From positions 1-64,000 of the forward strand of contig NZ_FOXM01000012.1 in assembly GCF_900115715.1 (NCBI RefSeq): DNA of 64,000 nt. The letters are read 5' to 3'. The notes under the pieces are model-generated. The model did no database searches, was not told where the DNA came from, and saw only the letters and a program-made list of their open reading frames with translations. Source of the stretch: Geopseudomonas sagittaria. GTDB taxonomy: Bacteria; Pseudomonadota; Gammaproteobacteria; Pseudomonadales; Pseudomonadaceae. A program made the position numbers and the translations under genes. This document shows positions 1 through 8,556 of the stretch, one piece after another; position 1 is the stretch's first letter, and every line of letters begins with the position of its first letter.

Positions 1-3000
1 CGGCCTTGAGGTACTGCACGGCGCTGTTGGCGACGCTGTAGGACCAGGCGCCGTTGGCATCGATGGTCAGGCTGCCGAGGGTACCCGGGGCGGCGCTGAT
101 GTCGGCCGCGCCGGAGTGGAACGAGGCTTCGCCGTTGTCGGCATCGCTGATGTTCAGGCTGCCGGAGGCATTGAGCTTGCCGCTGCCGTCGACGTTGGCG
201 TCTTCGGTGACCGCGCCGGTATTGGTGCCGCCGATCAGCGCGGCGTCGTTGACGCCGTGGATGGTGACCACGACCTGATGGGTGGTGCCGTCCAGCGCGC
301 GGACGGTGAAGGTCTCGAGCTTGGTCTCGCCTTGCTTGAGGTACTGCACGGCGCTGTTGGCGACGTTGTAGGTCCAGGCGCCGTTGGTATCGATGGTCAG
401 GCTGCCGAGGGTGCCCGGGGCGGCGACGACGCCGGAGGTCTGGAACTTGGCTTCGCCGGTGTCGGCATCGCTGATGGTCAGGCTGCCGGAGGCATTGAGC
501 TTGCCGTTGCCGTCGACGTTGGCGTCTTCGGTGACCGCGCCGGTATTGGTGCCGGTTATAACTGCTGGGTCGCTTACTGGCCTGACATGGATGGTCAGGG
601 TGTTTGCAGAGATACTGAAAGCTGCACCGTCGCTGACTTTGAAGCCGATGCTGCCATATGGGCTGCCATTCTCGTTGGCCCCCGGAACGAAGCGCAGCTT
701 GCCGGCGTCAATATCAGCCTTGTTGATCTCCTGATTGAGAAGCACGGCATTCCAGTTGGTGTCATCGAAGTATTCGAGACTGCCGTTGGTTGCCAGGGCT
801 GTGATTCTTACTTTGGTGATGGCATCACCATCGACGTCGGTGAAGTTACCGAAGTCGCCGATAGTCAGCAGCACCGCAGTGTCCTCGTCAATGGTGAGGC
901 TATCGTCGCTACTGACTGGAGCATCGTTTACCGGATCGACAGTGATGGTCAGGGTCGAGCTGTCGTTGGCCCCGGAGCCGTCGGTGACCACATAGGTGAT
1001 GACCGGGAAGCTGCCGTTCCAGTTGGCGGCCGGGGTGAAGCTGTAGCTGCCGTCGGCGTTGATGGTGATCGAGCCCTGGCCGGCGACGCTGTAGGCGCTG
1101 CCGAGCACGAAGGGACCGGTCTGGCCGGCGAGGCTGAAGCTGGCGATCGACAGCGGGCCGTCGACACTGGAGCTGCCGCTGAGCAGGCTGCCGGTGGTGG
1201 CGCCGCTGTCCTCGGCGACGCTGAGGGTTTCGCCGGCGTCGCTGAAGTCGTCGTTGGCCGGGGTGACGGTGATGGTCAGGGTGTATTCGGCGCTGCTGGT
1301 CGCTGTGCCGTCGCTGACCTTGAAGCCGACGCTGGCATAGGGGCTACCGTTCTCGTCGGCAGCCGGTGCAAAGCGCAGCTTGCCGGCGTCGATATCGGCC
1401 TTGCTGATTTCCTGGTTGCGGCTTATGGCAACCCAACTGGTGCCGTCGAAGTACTCAAGGCTGCCGTTGCTTGCCAGGGTGGTGATGATCACCTTGGCGA
1501 GTGGGTCGCCGTCGACGTCGGTGAAGGTGCCGAAGTCGGAGGTGGAGAGCACCTTCGGAGTGTCCTCGGCGGTGGTGATGCTGTCGTCGCTTCCCGTCGG
1601 GGCGTCATTGATCGCGGTGACGTTGGTGGACAGAAGCACTGTGTCTGCCGAGATGGCCGTGATGCCACCGTTGCTGCTGACATCGACGGTTGCGCCGCTG
1701 ACAACTGCCGTGCTGCTGTCGATCAGGCGGACGGTCAGGTCCGGGGCTGCACCGTTGTAGTCGGCTGCTGGTAGGAAGCGCAGCAGGGCGCTGGCCTGCA
1801 GGGTCAGGGCGCTGCCGTCGCTGGCGATGCTGGTCAGGGTGATCCAGTTGTTGCCGCTGTCGGTGCTGTACTGCCAGTCGCCCTTGGTGGCATCGGCCGT
1901 GTAGCCGGTGATGGCGATGCCGGCGAGGCTGTTGGCGCTGCTGCCGCCGGCCACCTGATCGGTGCTGTCGTCGAAGCTGGCTGCGAACAGGCTGCTCACG
2001 CTGGCGCCGGGTGGAGCAGTCTCGTCCTCGGCTACCGGGGCCAGGATGGCGCTACCGGAGGCCAGGGGCGCGTCGTTGATCGGCGTCACGGTCACCGCGA
2101 TGCTGTCGCTGGCGGTGCTGAAGGCGGGGCCATCGACGGGGGTATGCAGGGTCAGCGTCCAACTGGCGAGGCTGCCGCCATCGAACTGAACCACGTCGTC
2201 GGAAATGTACAGGGTCCACTGGCCGTTGGGGTTGGTGCCGATGAACTCCGCCAGTTGACTGGCGAAGGGCCCGGAAACCCCGGTGAAGCTGTCGCCGCCT
2301 TCTCCATCAGCCAGGTCGGTCGGCCTGAAGGTGCCGCTGCTCACGGGTTCGCCCACGGCAGGCAAGCTGCTGGTCGCCGCGTCGTCGAAGGTCAGGGACA
2401 GGTTGTTGAAAGCATTGCTGCTGCCCCCGCCCGCATCGGACATCAGCAGCACCTTCTGCCCCTGCGGGCCGACCAGCAGGATGTCGAGATCCTGCGGCCA
2501 GCCGTGGGTCAGTCCGTTCAGGGTGATGGTGACGCCGGTGAGCGGGCCGTTCAGGCCGCTGATGGTCTGCGAGGAGGCCAGGGTGACGCTGCCGGTCGAT
2601 CCCGAAGAAGGAATTACCACCGGCTCGCTCGAGGTGTAGCTGTTCGACGGGGGCGGCAGAGTGGTATCCGCGCGGTTGCCCGCCGTGCCGCTGCTCCGAT
2701 CCCAGGCCTTGAAGGTCAGGCCGGAGGCGATGCTGCCGTTGAAGTTGGCCGTCGGCTTGAAGTACAGGCGAGTGCTGGGGGTGTCGGCGAGCAGCAGCGC
2801 ACTGCTAGCGCTGACGCTGCCTACGGCTTGCCAGTTGTTGCCACCATCGGTGGTGTAGTACCAGGTGCCGTGAGTCTCGTCGCTGCCGATGACGGCGATG
2901 CCTTTCACTGCACCGCTGTCGGGATCGCCGATGCCTCCGATGAAGGCGCTGAGCGGGGAGCCGATGGCGCCGCTGGGCGCGCCGGCATCTTCGGCGAAGC

Positions 3001-6000
3001 TGAGGCTGAGCGCGGTATCGGCGAGGGTCGGCGCGTCGTTCAACGCCACCACCGCGATGGTTGTCAGCGCGCTGTTCGACTCGCTCGCCCCATCGCTGAC
3101 CTTGACTACGACGAGGCGGTCGCTGGTGTCGGGGGCGTCGCTGCTGTTGCTGAAGGTGATCGCCCGGATCGCGGCCTGGTAGTCGGCCTTGCTCGCGTTG
3201 CCGCTGAGGGTCACGGTGATCTGGCCCGCCACGCTGGTGTCGACCGTGGCGCTGATGCCCGCGGGCAGGCTGCCGACGCTCAAGCTGTCGCCGGCCTTGG
3301 CGTTGCTCAGCACGATGGTTGCAGAGGCCAGGTTGGCGCTGTCGGCGTCAACGATGCTCAGGTCGCTGTCGGCGATGGCCACGGCGCTGCCGTTCTCGGT
3401 GAAGCTGGTCCGGTAGTCGGCGCCGGTGGCGGTCGAGGAGTTGTCGGCGTCGAGGTCGAGCTCCGGCGTGCCGGCGACCGCGGTGTCGTTGTCGAGGATG
3501 GTCGCGGTGCCGGTGGCGCCCAGCGGGTTGGTCACGGTGCCGGAGACGTTGCCGCTGGACAGGCTGAAGCTCTGCGCGGGCTCGACCTCGCTGTCGTCGA
3601 CGGTGGCGAGGCGCAAGCGCACCGACAGTTCGCCGGCGGCGATGGTCACCGGACCGCTGACGGCGGCCCAGCCGGTGCCGTCGTGGTACTGCAGTTCGGT
3701 GGCGGCGGCAGTGTCGCTGCCGATGATCGCCGTGCCGCTGGCGAGCAGCGGGGTGAAGCTGATGGGGGCGGCGGAGCGCTTGTCGAGGCTGACGACGAAC
3801 TCGGCCGGCTCGCCCTCGGTCACGCTGACGTTGGCGATGCTGAGGGTCGGGCGGTCGTCGTCCAGTGTCGCGCTGTCGGGGGTGCTGCTGGTGTTGCCGG
3901 CCAGGTAGATGGCGCCTTCGCCCTCGTCGTTGATGGTGCCGATGCCGGTGCTCGCGCTGCCGTCGCTGGTGGTGGCGGTCAGGCTGAACGACTCGTTGCC
4001 TTCGTGGATGTCGTCCTGGTTGATCGCCACGCGCACCAGCAGGGCGCCGCCAGCGGGGATGACGGGCGGGTTGGCGGCGTCGTAGACCTTCCAGGTGCTG
4101 CCGTCGAGGTACTGCAGCGGGTTGCCGGTGTCGGCATCGCTGCCAGTCAGGCTGGCCTTGCGGTCGCCCAGCGGCAGGCCGTTCGTGTCGCTCAACGCCA
4201 GGCTGACCCGCACGCCGGCGCCGCCGGTCACGCTGAACACCGCGTATTCCGAGGCTTCGTTGACGAAGACGTCGTTGACCGCAACGGTGTCGCTGGCCCC
4301 CTGGATGGTGATGGTCAGGGTGGCGATGTCCGACAGGCCGCTGCCCGTGCGGTCGGTCACCGTGTAGTTGAAGCGCTCGGTCAGGCTCTGACCGGGAGCC
4401 AGGGCGTTGACCGCGGCATTGCTCTGGTCGACGACGTAGCTCCAGTTGCCATCGGCGGCGAGGGTCAGCGAGCCATAGCTGCCGGCCAGGGCGCTGCCCG
4501 GCGTGCCGGCAGTGCCGGAGTCTTCTGCGCTGCCGGTCCTGACCGCGGTCACCCGCAGTTCGCTGGCCGCGTCGTCGATGTCGCTGTCGTTGCCCAGCAC
4601 GTTGCCACTGGGGTTGTAGCCAGCGCTGGCGTTGCCGGTGCCGCCGGCCTCGATCGCTGTGGCGCTGTCGTCGCTGGCCACGGGAGCGTCGTTGGCGCCC
4701 TGGATGGTCACGGTCAGGGTGGCTGAGTCGCGCAGCGGGGTGCTGCCGAGCAGTTGGCCGTTCTCGATGGTGTAGACGAAGGTGTCGGTCAGGCTGTTCG
4801 TGCTGTTCAGCGCCTGGACGCTGGCATGGTCGTTGTTGACGGCGTAGGTGTAGGTGCCGTTGGCGCGCAGGGTCAGGGTGCCGTAGAGGCCGACAATCTG
4901 CGTGTCGCTGGCGCCGATGGCGGTGTTGCTGGCGACACTGGCGCTGCGCGCGCTGACGATGGTCTTGGTGCCGCTGGGGGTGGTGTCGTTGTCCAGCAGG
5001 TTGCCGGTGGGGTCGACACCGGTGGTGGCGTTGGCCACACCGCCGCGTTCGGTGGCGCTGACGCTGTCGGCCACGGCATTGGGGTCGTTGGCCCCCGAGC
5101 CCAGAACGGTGATGAACAGGGTGGCGGAGCTGGTCGCGCCTGCGCCGTCGCGCATCGTGTAGGCAAAGCGCTCGACCACCGACTGCCCGGCGCTGAGGGC
5201 CGGGTTGTTGGCGGTCGGCGTGTAGGTGTAGCTGCCGTCGGCATTGAGCTGCAGGCTGCCGTACTGGCCGGTCAGCGTGGCGCCGGCACTGGCTGCGGCG
5301 CTGAAGGTGAGCGACTGGTTGGTGATGGCGACCGCTGTGCTCAGGGTGATGGAGCTGATGTTGCCGCTGGCGTCGTAGTTGACCGCGGTCACCGTGGGCG
5401 CCGTGGCCAGATTGGTGCCGCCGACGGTCATGCCGACGGCGATGGTGCCGCTGGGAGCCGAAACCAGTACGCTGGTCGAGCTACTGACCGTCGTGCTGTC
5501 GATGGTGCCGTCGTAATACTTGGTGCCATCGATGAAGCTGAACTTGGTTATGCCTTGGAGAGCGCTGGTGTCGCTGAAGGTGAATGACAGATTGGCGCCG
5601 CTGCCGATCTTGGTCAGCACTGTGACCGGGGTAGTGCCGTTCGCATGGAACAGCTGGGTTCGACTGCCATTGTCGTTCAGCTTGTAGACATACTGGGCGC
5701 CATCGACCTTGACAGAGCTTGCGCCGGAGGTGGTGACGGTCGTTGTAAAGGTGACGGTGCTGTTGGTCGTACCGGTAGCCGCCCCCTCGACCCCCACGCC
5801 GATGATGGCTTTGGTCTCGCCATAGCGATCCGGATCGCTGTCGTTGCTCAGCACATTGCCGATCGCCTGGCTGCCCAGCGGATCGCTGGCGCCGTAGGCG
5901 CCGGTGCTGAGCAGCGACTCCTTGGCCACGTTGTAGTCGTTGGTGGCCGTCGGGGTGTCGTTGGCGCCCTGGATGGTCACGGTGAGCGTGGTGGTGGAGG

Positions 6001-7684
6001 TCGCGCCGGCCTTGTCGGCCACCGTGTAGGTGAAGGTATCGCTCAGCGTGTTGGTGCTGGAGCGCAGTGCTTCGACCGCTGCATTGGCGTTGTCGACGAC
6101 GTACTGGTAGCTGCCGTCGGCGCCGATGGTCAGGTTGCCGTACTGGCCGGTGACGAGCGTGCCGCTGGCAGCAGTGGTGGCGGCATTCACGTTGAGGTTG
6201 GCCGCGGAGGTGCCGGCCCGGATGACCGCGAGGGTATCGCCGACATTGGCGTCGAGGTCGTTGCTCAGCACGTTGCCGCTGGCGGTGTAGCCGCTGGTGG
6301 CGTTGTGCAGGCCGCCCGCCTCGACGGCGGCGCCGCCGGCCGAGCCGGGAGTGGCGTTGGCATTGTCGGCGCTGGCGACGGGGGCGCTGTTCACCGGCAG
6401 CAGGGCGTTCAGCGCGCTGTCGACGCGGTCGGAGGACGAGCCGACGTTCTTCAGGTTGGCGGCCTGGTCCTTCCAGCCGAGGCTGTCGAACCAGGCCTGG
6501 TCCACCACCAGCAGGAAGCCGCGGTTGTCGGCCACGTTGCTGTCGCCGTCCATGTTGCCGTCGGCCTGGGCGGTGGCGAGCGAGTTGAAGTTGGTGTCGG
6601 TCCAGAAGTAGAAGCCGCGGACCACGCCGCCGCTCTTGATCGGCCGGCTGATCCAGCCGAAATACTCCTGGCCGCCGATATTGATGCCGATGGCGGCGAC
6701 GTCGTTGCCGCTGAACAGATTGCTGTTGGTGTCGTCGCTGATGCTGGCGATACCCAGTCCCGTGGCAATAAAGTCGTGGCTGTTCGACTCCTTGCCGGCC
6801 GGGGTGCTGGCGACGTTGACCGCGTAGGCGTTGCTGAAGCTGAGATTGGCCAGCTCGACTTCGATCGACTCACCGTCGATCTGCAGCGTAGCGTGGTCGT
6901 TGTCGGTCGCAAAGCCCGCCGCGCTGGTATCGGCCCCGATGACGACAGCCGCAAAGCGTTGGCCTTCGTCCCCGGCGGTGTCCATCCCCTGGTTCAACAC
7001 ATGGTCGATGTGGTGACCGTACTCCTCGATCAGCAGGCTCGATACCTTCTGTACATCCAGCACGTTCAGCCAGTCACTGTTGATGAAGATGCTTGCCGCG
7101 CCTTGCGGTCCTTCCGGGGTGTAGGCGGCCAGCGCGCCTTGCAATTGCGCGTTGTCGAGCAGCATCAGGCTGATGTCGAGGCTGCCGTTGGCAACGGCAT
7201 CGCGCAGCTGGGCCAGGTTGGCGCTCCATTGGCCGTCGGGACTGCTTTGCTCGCCGTGGAACAGGACGAACAGTTGCTCGTCGCTCGCTTCGGCCAGGTA
7301 GTTCTGGATCAGCTGCGTTGCCGCGGCTGCAGCCTCGCGCAGGGCCGCGTTGTCCTCGCCCTGATGGAACAGGTTGCCGTCCGCTGCCGGCCGTTCGGAG
7401 GTCGTCACTTCAGGCGCGGTGCTTTCGGCGGCAATCGACTGCGACTCTGCCACAGGGCCATAGGCCGCCAGCAGCAGGTTTTCAGACAGGGGCTCGGTCG
7501 CTGGCGCGGCCGGCTCGGCAGCGGCGGGCGCAGTGTCGAGCACATCGGCTGCCGCGGCGCCATCGAACACGAAGCGCTGCTCCAGAGCCATCGGCGTGGG
7601 GCTGCGACGAACCAGGCGATTGCCTGGGCTGGAAGCCGAAGGTTCCGAGCTGGAGGCGGTGATTGGAGTCTTGTTGTCGCCCAT
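1..7684 (-). CDS. Giant repetitive surface adhesin (VCBS / Calx-beta / cadherin-like), 3' end outside window
   Basis: The frame is open without interruption from an ATG at 7684 to the left edge (2561 codons), preceded by an AGGA ribosome site. The N-terminus has the LEQRFVFDGA segment typical of large secreted RTX/VCBS adhesins. Around residues 213-240 lies an EEYGHHID...GDEG motif resembling a metallopeptidase-like module. From about residue 435 come VCBS/cadherin-like repeats of about 110 residues with GNVLSND, GxYGxLTL and TVTIQGAND signatures. Two Calx-beta-like modules follow (nt about 4300-3480), then a P-domain-like module (nt about 2640-2110), then more cadherin and VCBS repeats. It is probably exported to the cell surface for adhesion or biofilm. 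The TolC and adaptor genes directly upstream fit type I-like export. Any C-terminal RTX or secretion signal would lie outside the window, so final size is unknown. Confidence 0.93.
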   Translation of the reverse strand, partial: MGDNKTPITASSSEPSASSPGNRLVRRSPTPMALEQRFVFDGAAAADVLDTAPAAAEPAAPATEPLSENLLLAAYGPVAESQSIAAESTAPEVTTSERPAADGNLFHQGEDNAALREAAAAATQLIQNYLAEASDEQLFVLFHGEQSSPDGQWSANLAQLRDAVANGSLDISLMLLDNAQLQGALAAYTPEGPQGAASIFINSDWLNVLDVQKVSSLLIEEYGHHIDHVLNQGMDTAGDEGQRFAAVVIGADTSAAGFATDNDHATLQIDGESIEVELANLSFSNAYAVNVASTPAGKESNSHDFIATGLGIASISDDTNSNLFSGNDVAAIGINIGGQEYFGWISRPIKSGGVVRGFYFWTDTNFNSLATAQADGNMDGDSNVADNRGFLLVVDQAWFDSLGWKDQAANLKNVGSSSDRVDSALNALLPVNSAPVASADNANATPGSAGGAAVEAGGLHNATSGYTASGNVLSNDLDANVGDTLAVIRAGTSAANLNVNAATTAASGTLVTGQYGNLTIGADGSYQYVVDNANAAVEALRSSTNTLSDTFTYTVADKAGATSTTTLTVTIQGANDTPTATNDYNVAKESLLSTGAYGASDPLGSQAIGNVLSNDSDPDRYGETKAIIGVGVEGAATGTTNSTVTFTTTVTTSGASSVKVDGAQYVYKLNDNGSRTQLFHANGTTPVTVLTKIGSGANLSFTFSDTSALQGITKFSFIDGTKYYDGTIDSTTVSSSTSVLVSAPSGTIAVGMTVGGTNLATAPTVTAVNYDASGNISSITLSTAVAITNQSLTFSAAASAGATLTGQYGSLQLNADGSYTYTPTANNPALSAGQSVVERFAYTMRDGAGATSSATLFITVLGSGANDPNAVADSVSATERGGVANATTGVDPTGNLLDNDTTPSGTKTIVSARSASVASNTAIGASDTQIVGLYGTLTLRANGTYTYAVNNDHASVQALNSTNSLTDTFVYTIENGQLLGSTPLRDSATLTVTIQGANDAPVASDDSATAIEAGGTGNASAGYNPSGNVLGNDSDIDDAASELRVTAVRTGSAEDSGTAGTPGSALAGSYGSLTLAADGNWSYVVDQSNAAVNALAPGQSLTERFNYTVTDRTGSGLSDIATLTITIQGASDTVAVNDVFVNEASEYAVFSVTGGAGVRVSLALSDTNGLPLGDRKASLTGSDADTGNPLQYLDGSTWKVYDAANPPVIPAGGALLVRVAINQDDIHEGNESFSLTATTSDGSASTGIGTINDEGEGAIYLAGNTSSTPDSATLDDDRPTLSIANVSVTEGEPAEFVVSLDKRSAAPISFTPLLASGTAIIGSDTAAATELQYHDGTGWAAVSGPVTIAAGELSVRLRLATVDDSEVEPAQSFSLSSGNVSGTVTNPLGATGTATILDNDTAVAGTPELDLDADNSSTATGADYRTSFTENGSAVAIADSDLSIVDADSANLASATIVLSNAKAGDSLSVGSLPAGISATVDTSVAGQITVTLSGNASKADYQAAIRAITFSNSSDAPDTSDRLVVVKVSDGASESNSALTTIAVVALNDAPTLADTALSLSFAEDAGAPSGAIGSPLSAFIGGIGDPDSGAVKGIAVIGSDETHGTWYYTTDGGNNWQAVGSVSASSALLLADTPSTRLYFKPTANFNGSIASGLTFKAWDRSSGTAGNRADTTLPPPSNSYTSSEPVVIPSSGSTGSVTLASSQTISGLNGPLTGVTITLNGLTHGWPQDLDILLVGPQGQKVLLMSDAGGGSSNAFNNLSLTFDDAATSSLPAVGEPVSSGTFRPTDLADGEGGDSFTGVSGPFASQLAEFIGTNPNGQWTLYISDDVVQFDGGSLASWTLTLHTPVDGPAFSTASDSIAVTVTPINDAPLASGSAILAPVAEDETAPPGASVSSLFAASFDDSTDQVAGGSSANSLAGIAITGYTADATKGDWQYSTDSGNNWITLTSIASDGSALTLQASALLRFLPAADYNGAAPDLTVRLIDSSTAVVSGATVDVSSNGGITAISADTVLLSTNVTAINDAPTGSDDSITTAEDTPKVLSTSDFGTFTDVDGDPLAKVIITTLASNGSLEYFDGTSWVAISRNQEISKADIDAGKLRFAPAADENGSPYASVGFKVSDGTATSSAEYTLTITVTPANDDFSDAGETLSVAEDSGATTGSLLSGSSSVDGPLSIASFSLAGQTGPFVLGSAYSVAGQGSITINADGSYSFTPAANWNGSFPVITYVVTDGSGANDSSTLTITVDPVNDAPVSSDDSLTIDEDTAVLLTIGDFGNFTDVDGDAITKVRITALATNGSLEYFDDTNWNAVLLNQEINKADIDAGKLRFVPGANENGSPYGSIGFKVSDGAAFSISANTLTIHVRPVSDPAVITGTNTGAVTEDANVDGNGKLNASGSLTISDADTGEAKFQTSGVVAAPGTLGSLTIDTNGAWTYNVANSAVQYLKQGETKLETFTVRALDGTTHQVVVTIHGVNDAALIGGTNTGAVTEDANVDGSGKLNASGSLNISDADNGEASFHSGAADISAAPGTLGSLTIDANGAWSYSVANSAVQYLKA
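5..554 (-). repeat. Tandem VCBS-repeat coding units, 330-bp period
   Basis: Sequence beginning at 5 recurs at 335 with only scattered changes, a period of exactly 330 bp or 110 codons. Both copies encode a VCBS module with GKLNASGSL, DADxGEA and TLGSLTID segments. Near-identity of neighbouring units means copy number may vary by recombination and that short-read assembly here could be collapsed. Confidence 0.85.
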
Positions 7685-7776
7685 GTCTGAGTCCTATTCC
7701 GTGTGGTACTACAGCCTGTGGCTGCCTGATATCTGTCCGATGCCAGGCGTGGGACCTGGCGGATTCTGAAGGTGTT

Positions 7777-8556
7777 TCAGAGCTGGCTTGGCGGGGTGAT
7801 GCGTACCCGTCCGCTCATGCCGGTGAGCAGCTCCGCAAAGCTGCCGTCGATGGCTGCGGCGACCTTGATGGACTGGCTGACCGGGTCGATGCGTGCGCCC
7901 AGGCGGGTGAAGCGGGCCGGGTAGACCTTGCCGGTTTCGTCAATTTCGATCTCGAAGCCCAGGCCGGGCTTGAGCCAGCTCAGCCACGCGGACGGAGCCA
8001 GAAACTCCAGCTCCAGCACGCTGTCGTCGATGATTTCCAGCAGGGCTTGGCCGGGTTGCACGTATTGCTGGTTGCGCACCTTTTGCTCGGCAATGCGGCC
8101 GCTGAACGGCGCGGGGATGCTGCACTTGGCCAGTACGGCCTGTTGGGCGCCTACCTCGGCGGCGGCCCTTTCCACGGCGGATTGCGACAGGTTGAGCTCA
8201 AGCTGGCCAATCGAGTCCAGTTCGGCCAGGCGGCGGTTGGCTTTGTGGGTGTGTTCTGCGCCGTTCAGCTCGGCGCGCGCCTTCTGCAGCATGGCTTGCT
8301 GCATGGAGCAATCGAAGCGCACCAGCAGCTGTCCGGCTTTGAAGGGTTCGCCTTCGCGCAGCGGCAGCTGGCTGATCTTGGCGCCGATCTCGGCGGCTAT
8401 GGTGGTGAACTGGCGGGGCATGAGCTGGGCACGGATTTCCTGACGCTCGATGCCCGCCCGCGCCGGCGATGGCGCGGCATCCTCGCTGGCATTCGCACTG
8501 GAGAGCGCGAACAGAAGTGGCAGCAGCAGACGGGCAGGGGGAGTGAGCACGATCAC
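7777..8556 (-). CDS. Short periplasmic adaptor (HlyD/RND membrane-fusion family)
   Basis: 259 residues with an N-terminal signal sequence (LLLPLLFALSSANA). A lipoyl-like half (PLREGEPFKAGQLLVRFDC) is followed by an alpha-hairpin rich in Ala, Glu and Leu, then a second lipoyl half (IPAPFSGRIAEQKV...VQPGQALLEI) and a short beta-barrel (DPVSQSIKVAAAID). This is the membrane-fusion fold linking an inner-membrane pump to TolC, but shorter than usual full-length adaptors. The GTG start overlaps the TGA of the upstream tolC-like gene (GTGA), which implies translational coupling. The adhesin gene starts 92 bp downstream, so adhesin export is the likely job. No ABC or RND pump gene is visible, so the energising partner is unknown. 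Confidence 0.85.
   Translation of the reverse strand: MIVLTPPARLLLPLLFALSSANASEDAAPSPARAGIERQEIRAQLMPRQFTTIAAEIGAKISQLPLREGEPFKAGQLLVRFDCSMQQAMLQKARAELNGAEHTHKANRRLAELDSIGQLELNLSQSAVERAAAEVGAQQAVLAKCSIPAPFSGRIAEQKVRNQQYVQPGQALLEIIDDSVLELEFLAPSAWLSWLKPGLGFEIEIDETGKVYPARFTRLGARIDPVSQSIKVAAAIDGSFAELLTGMSGRVRITPPSQL

Noticed and set aside
116-7690. Long Gly/Ala/Val/Asp-rich plus-strand open frames across the first 7.7 kb
   Set aside because: They are all in one register exactly opposite the adhesin codons, lack real domain patterns, and are mirror images of a repetitive GC-rich gene on the minus strand.
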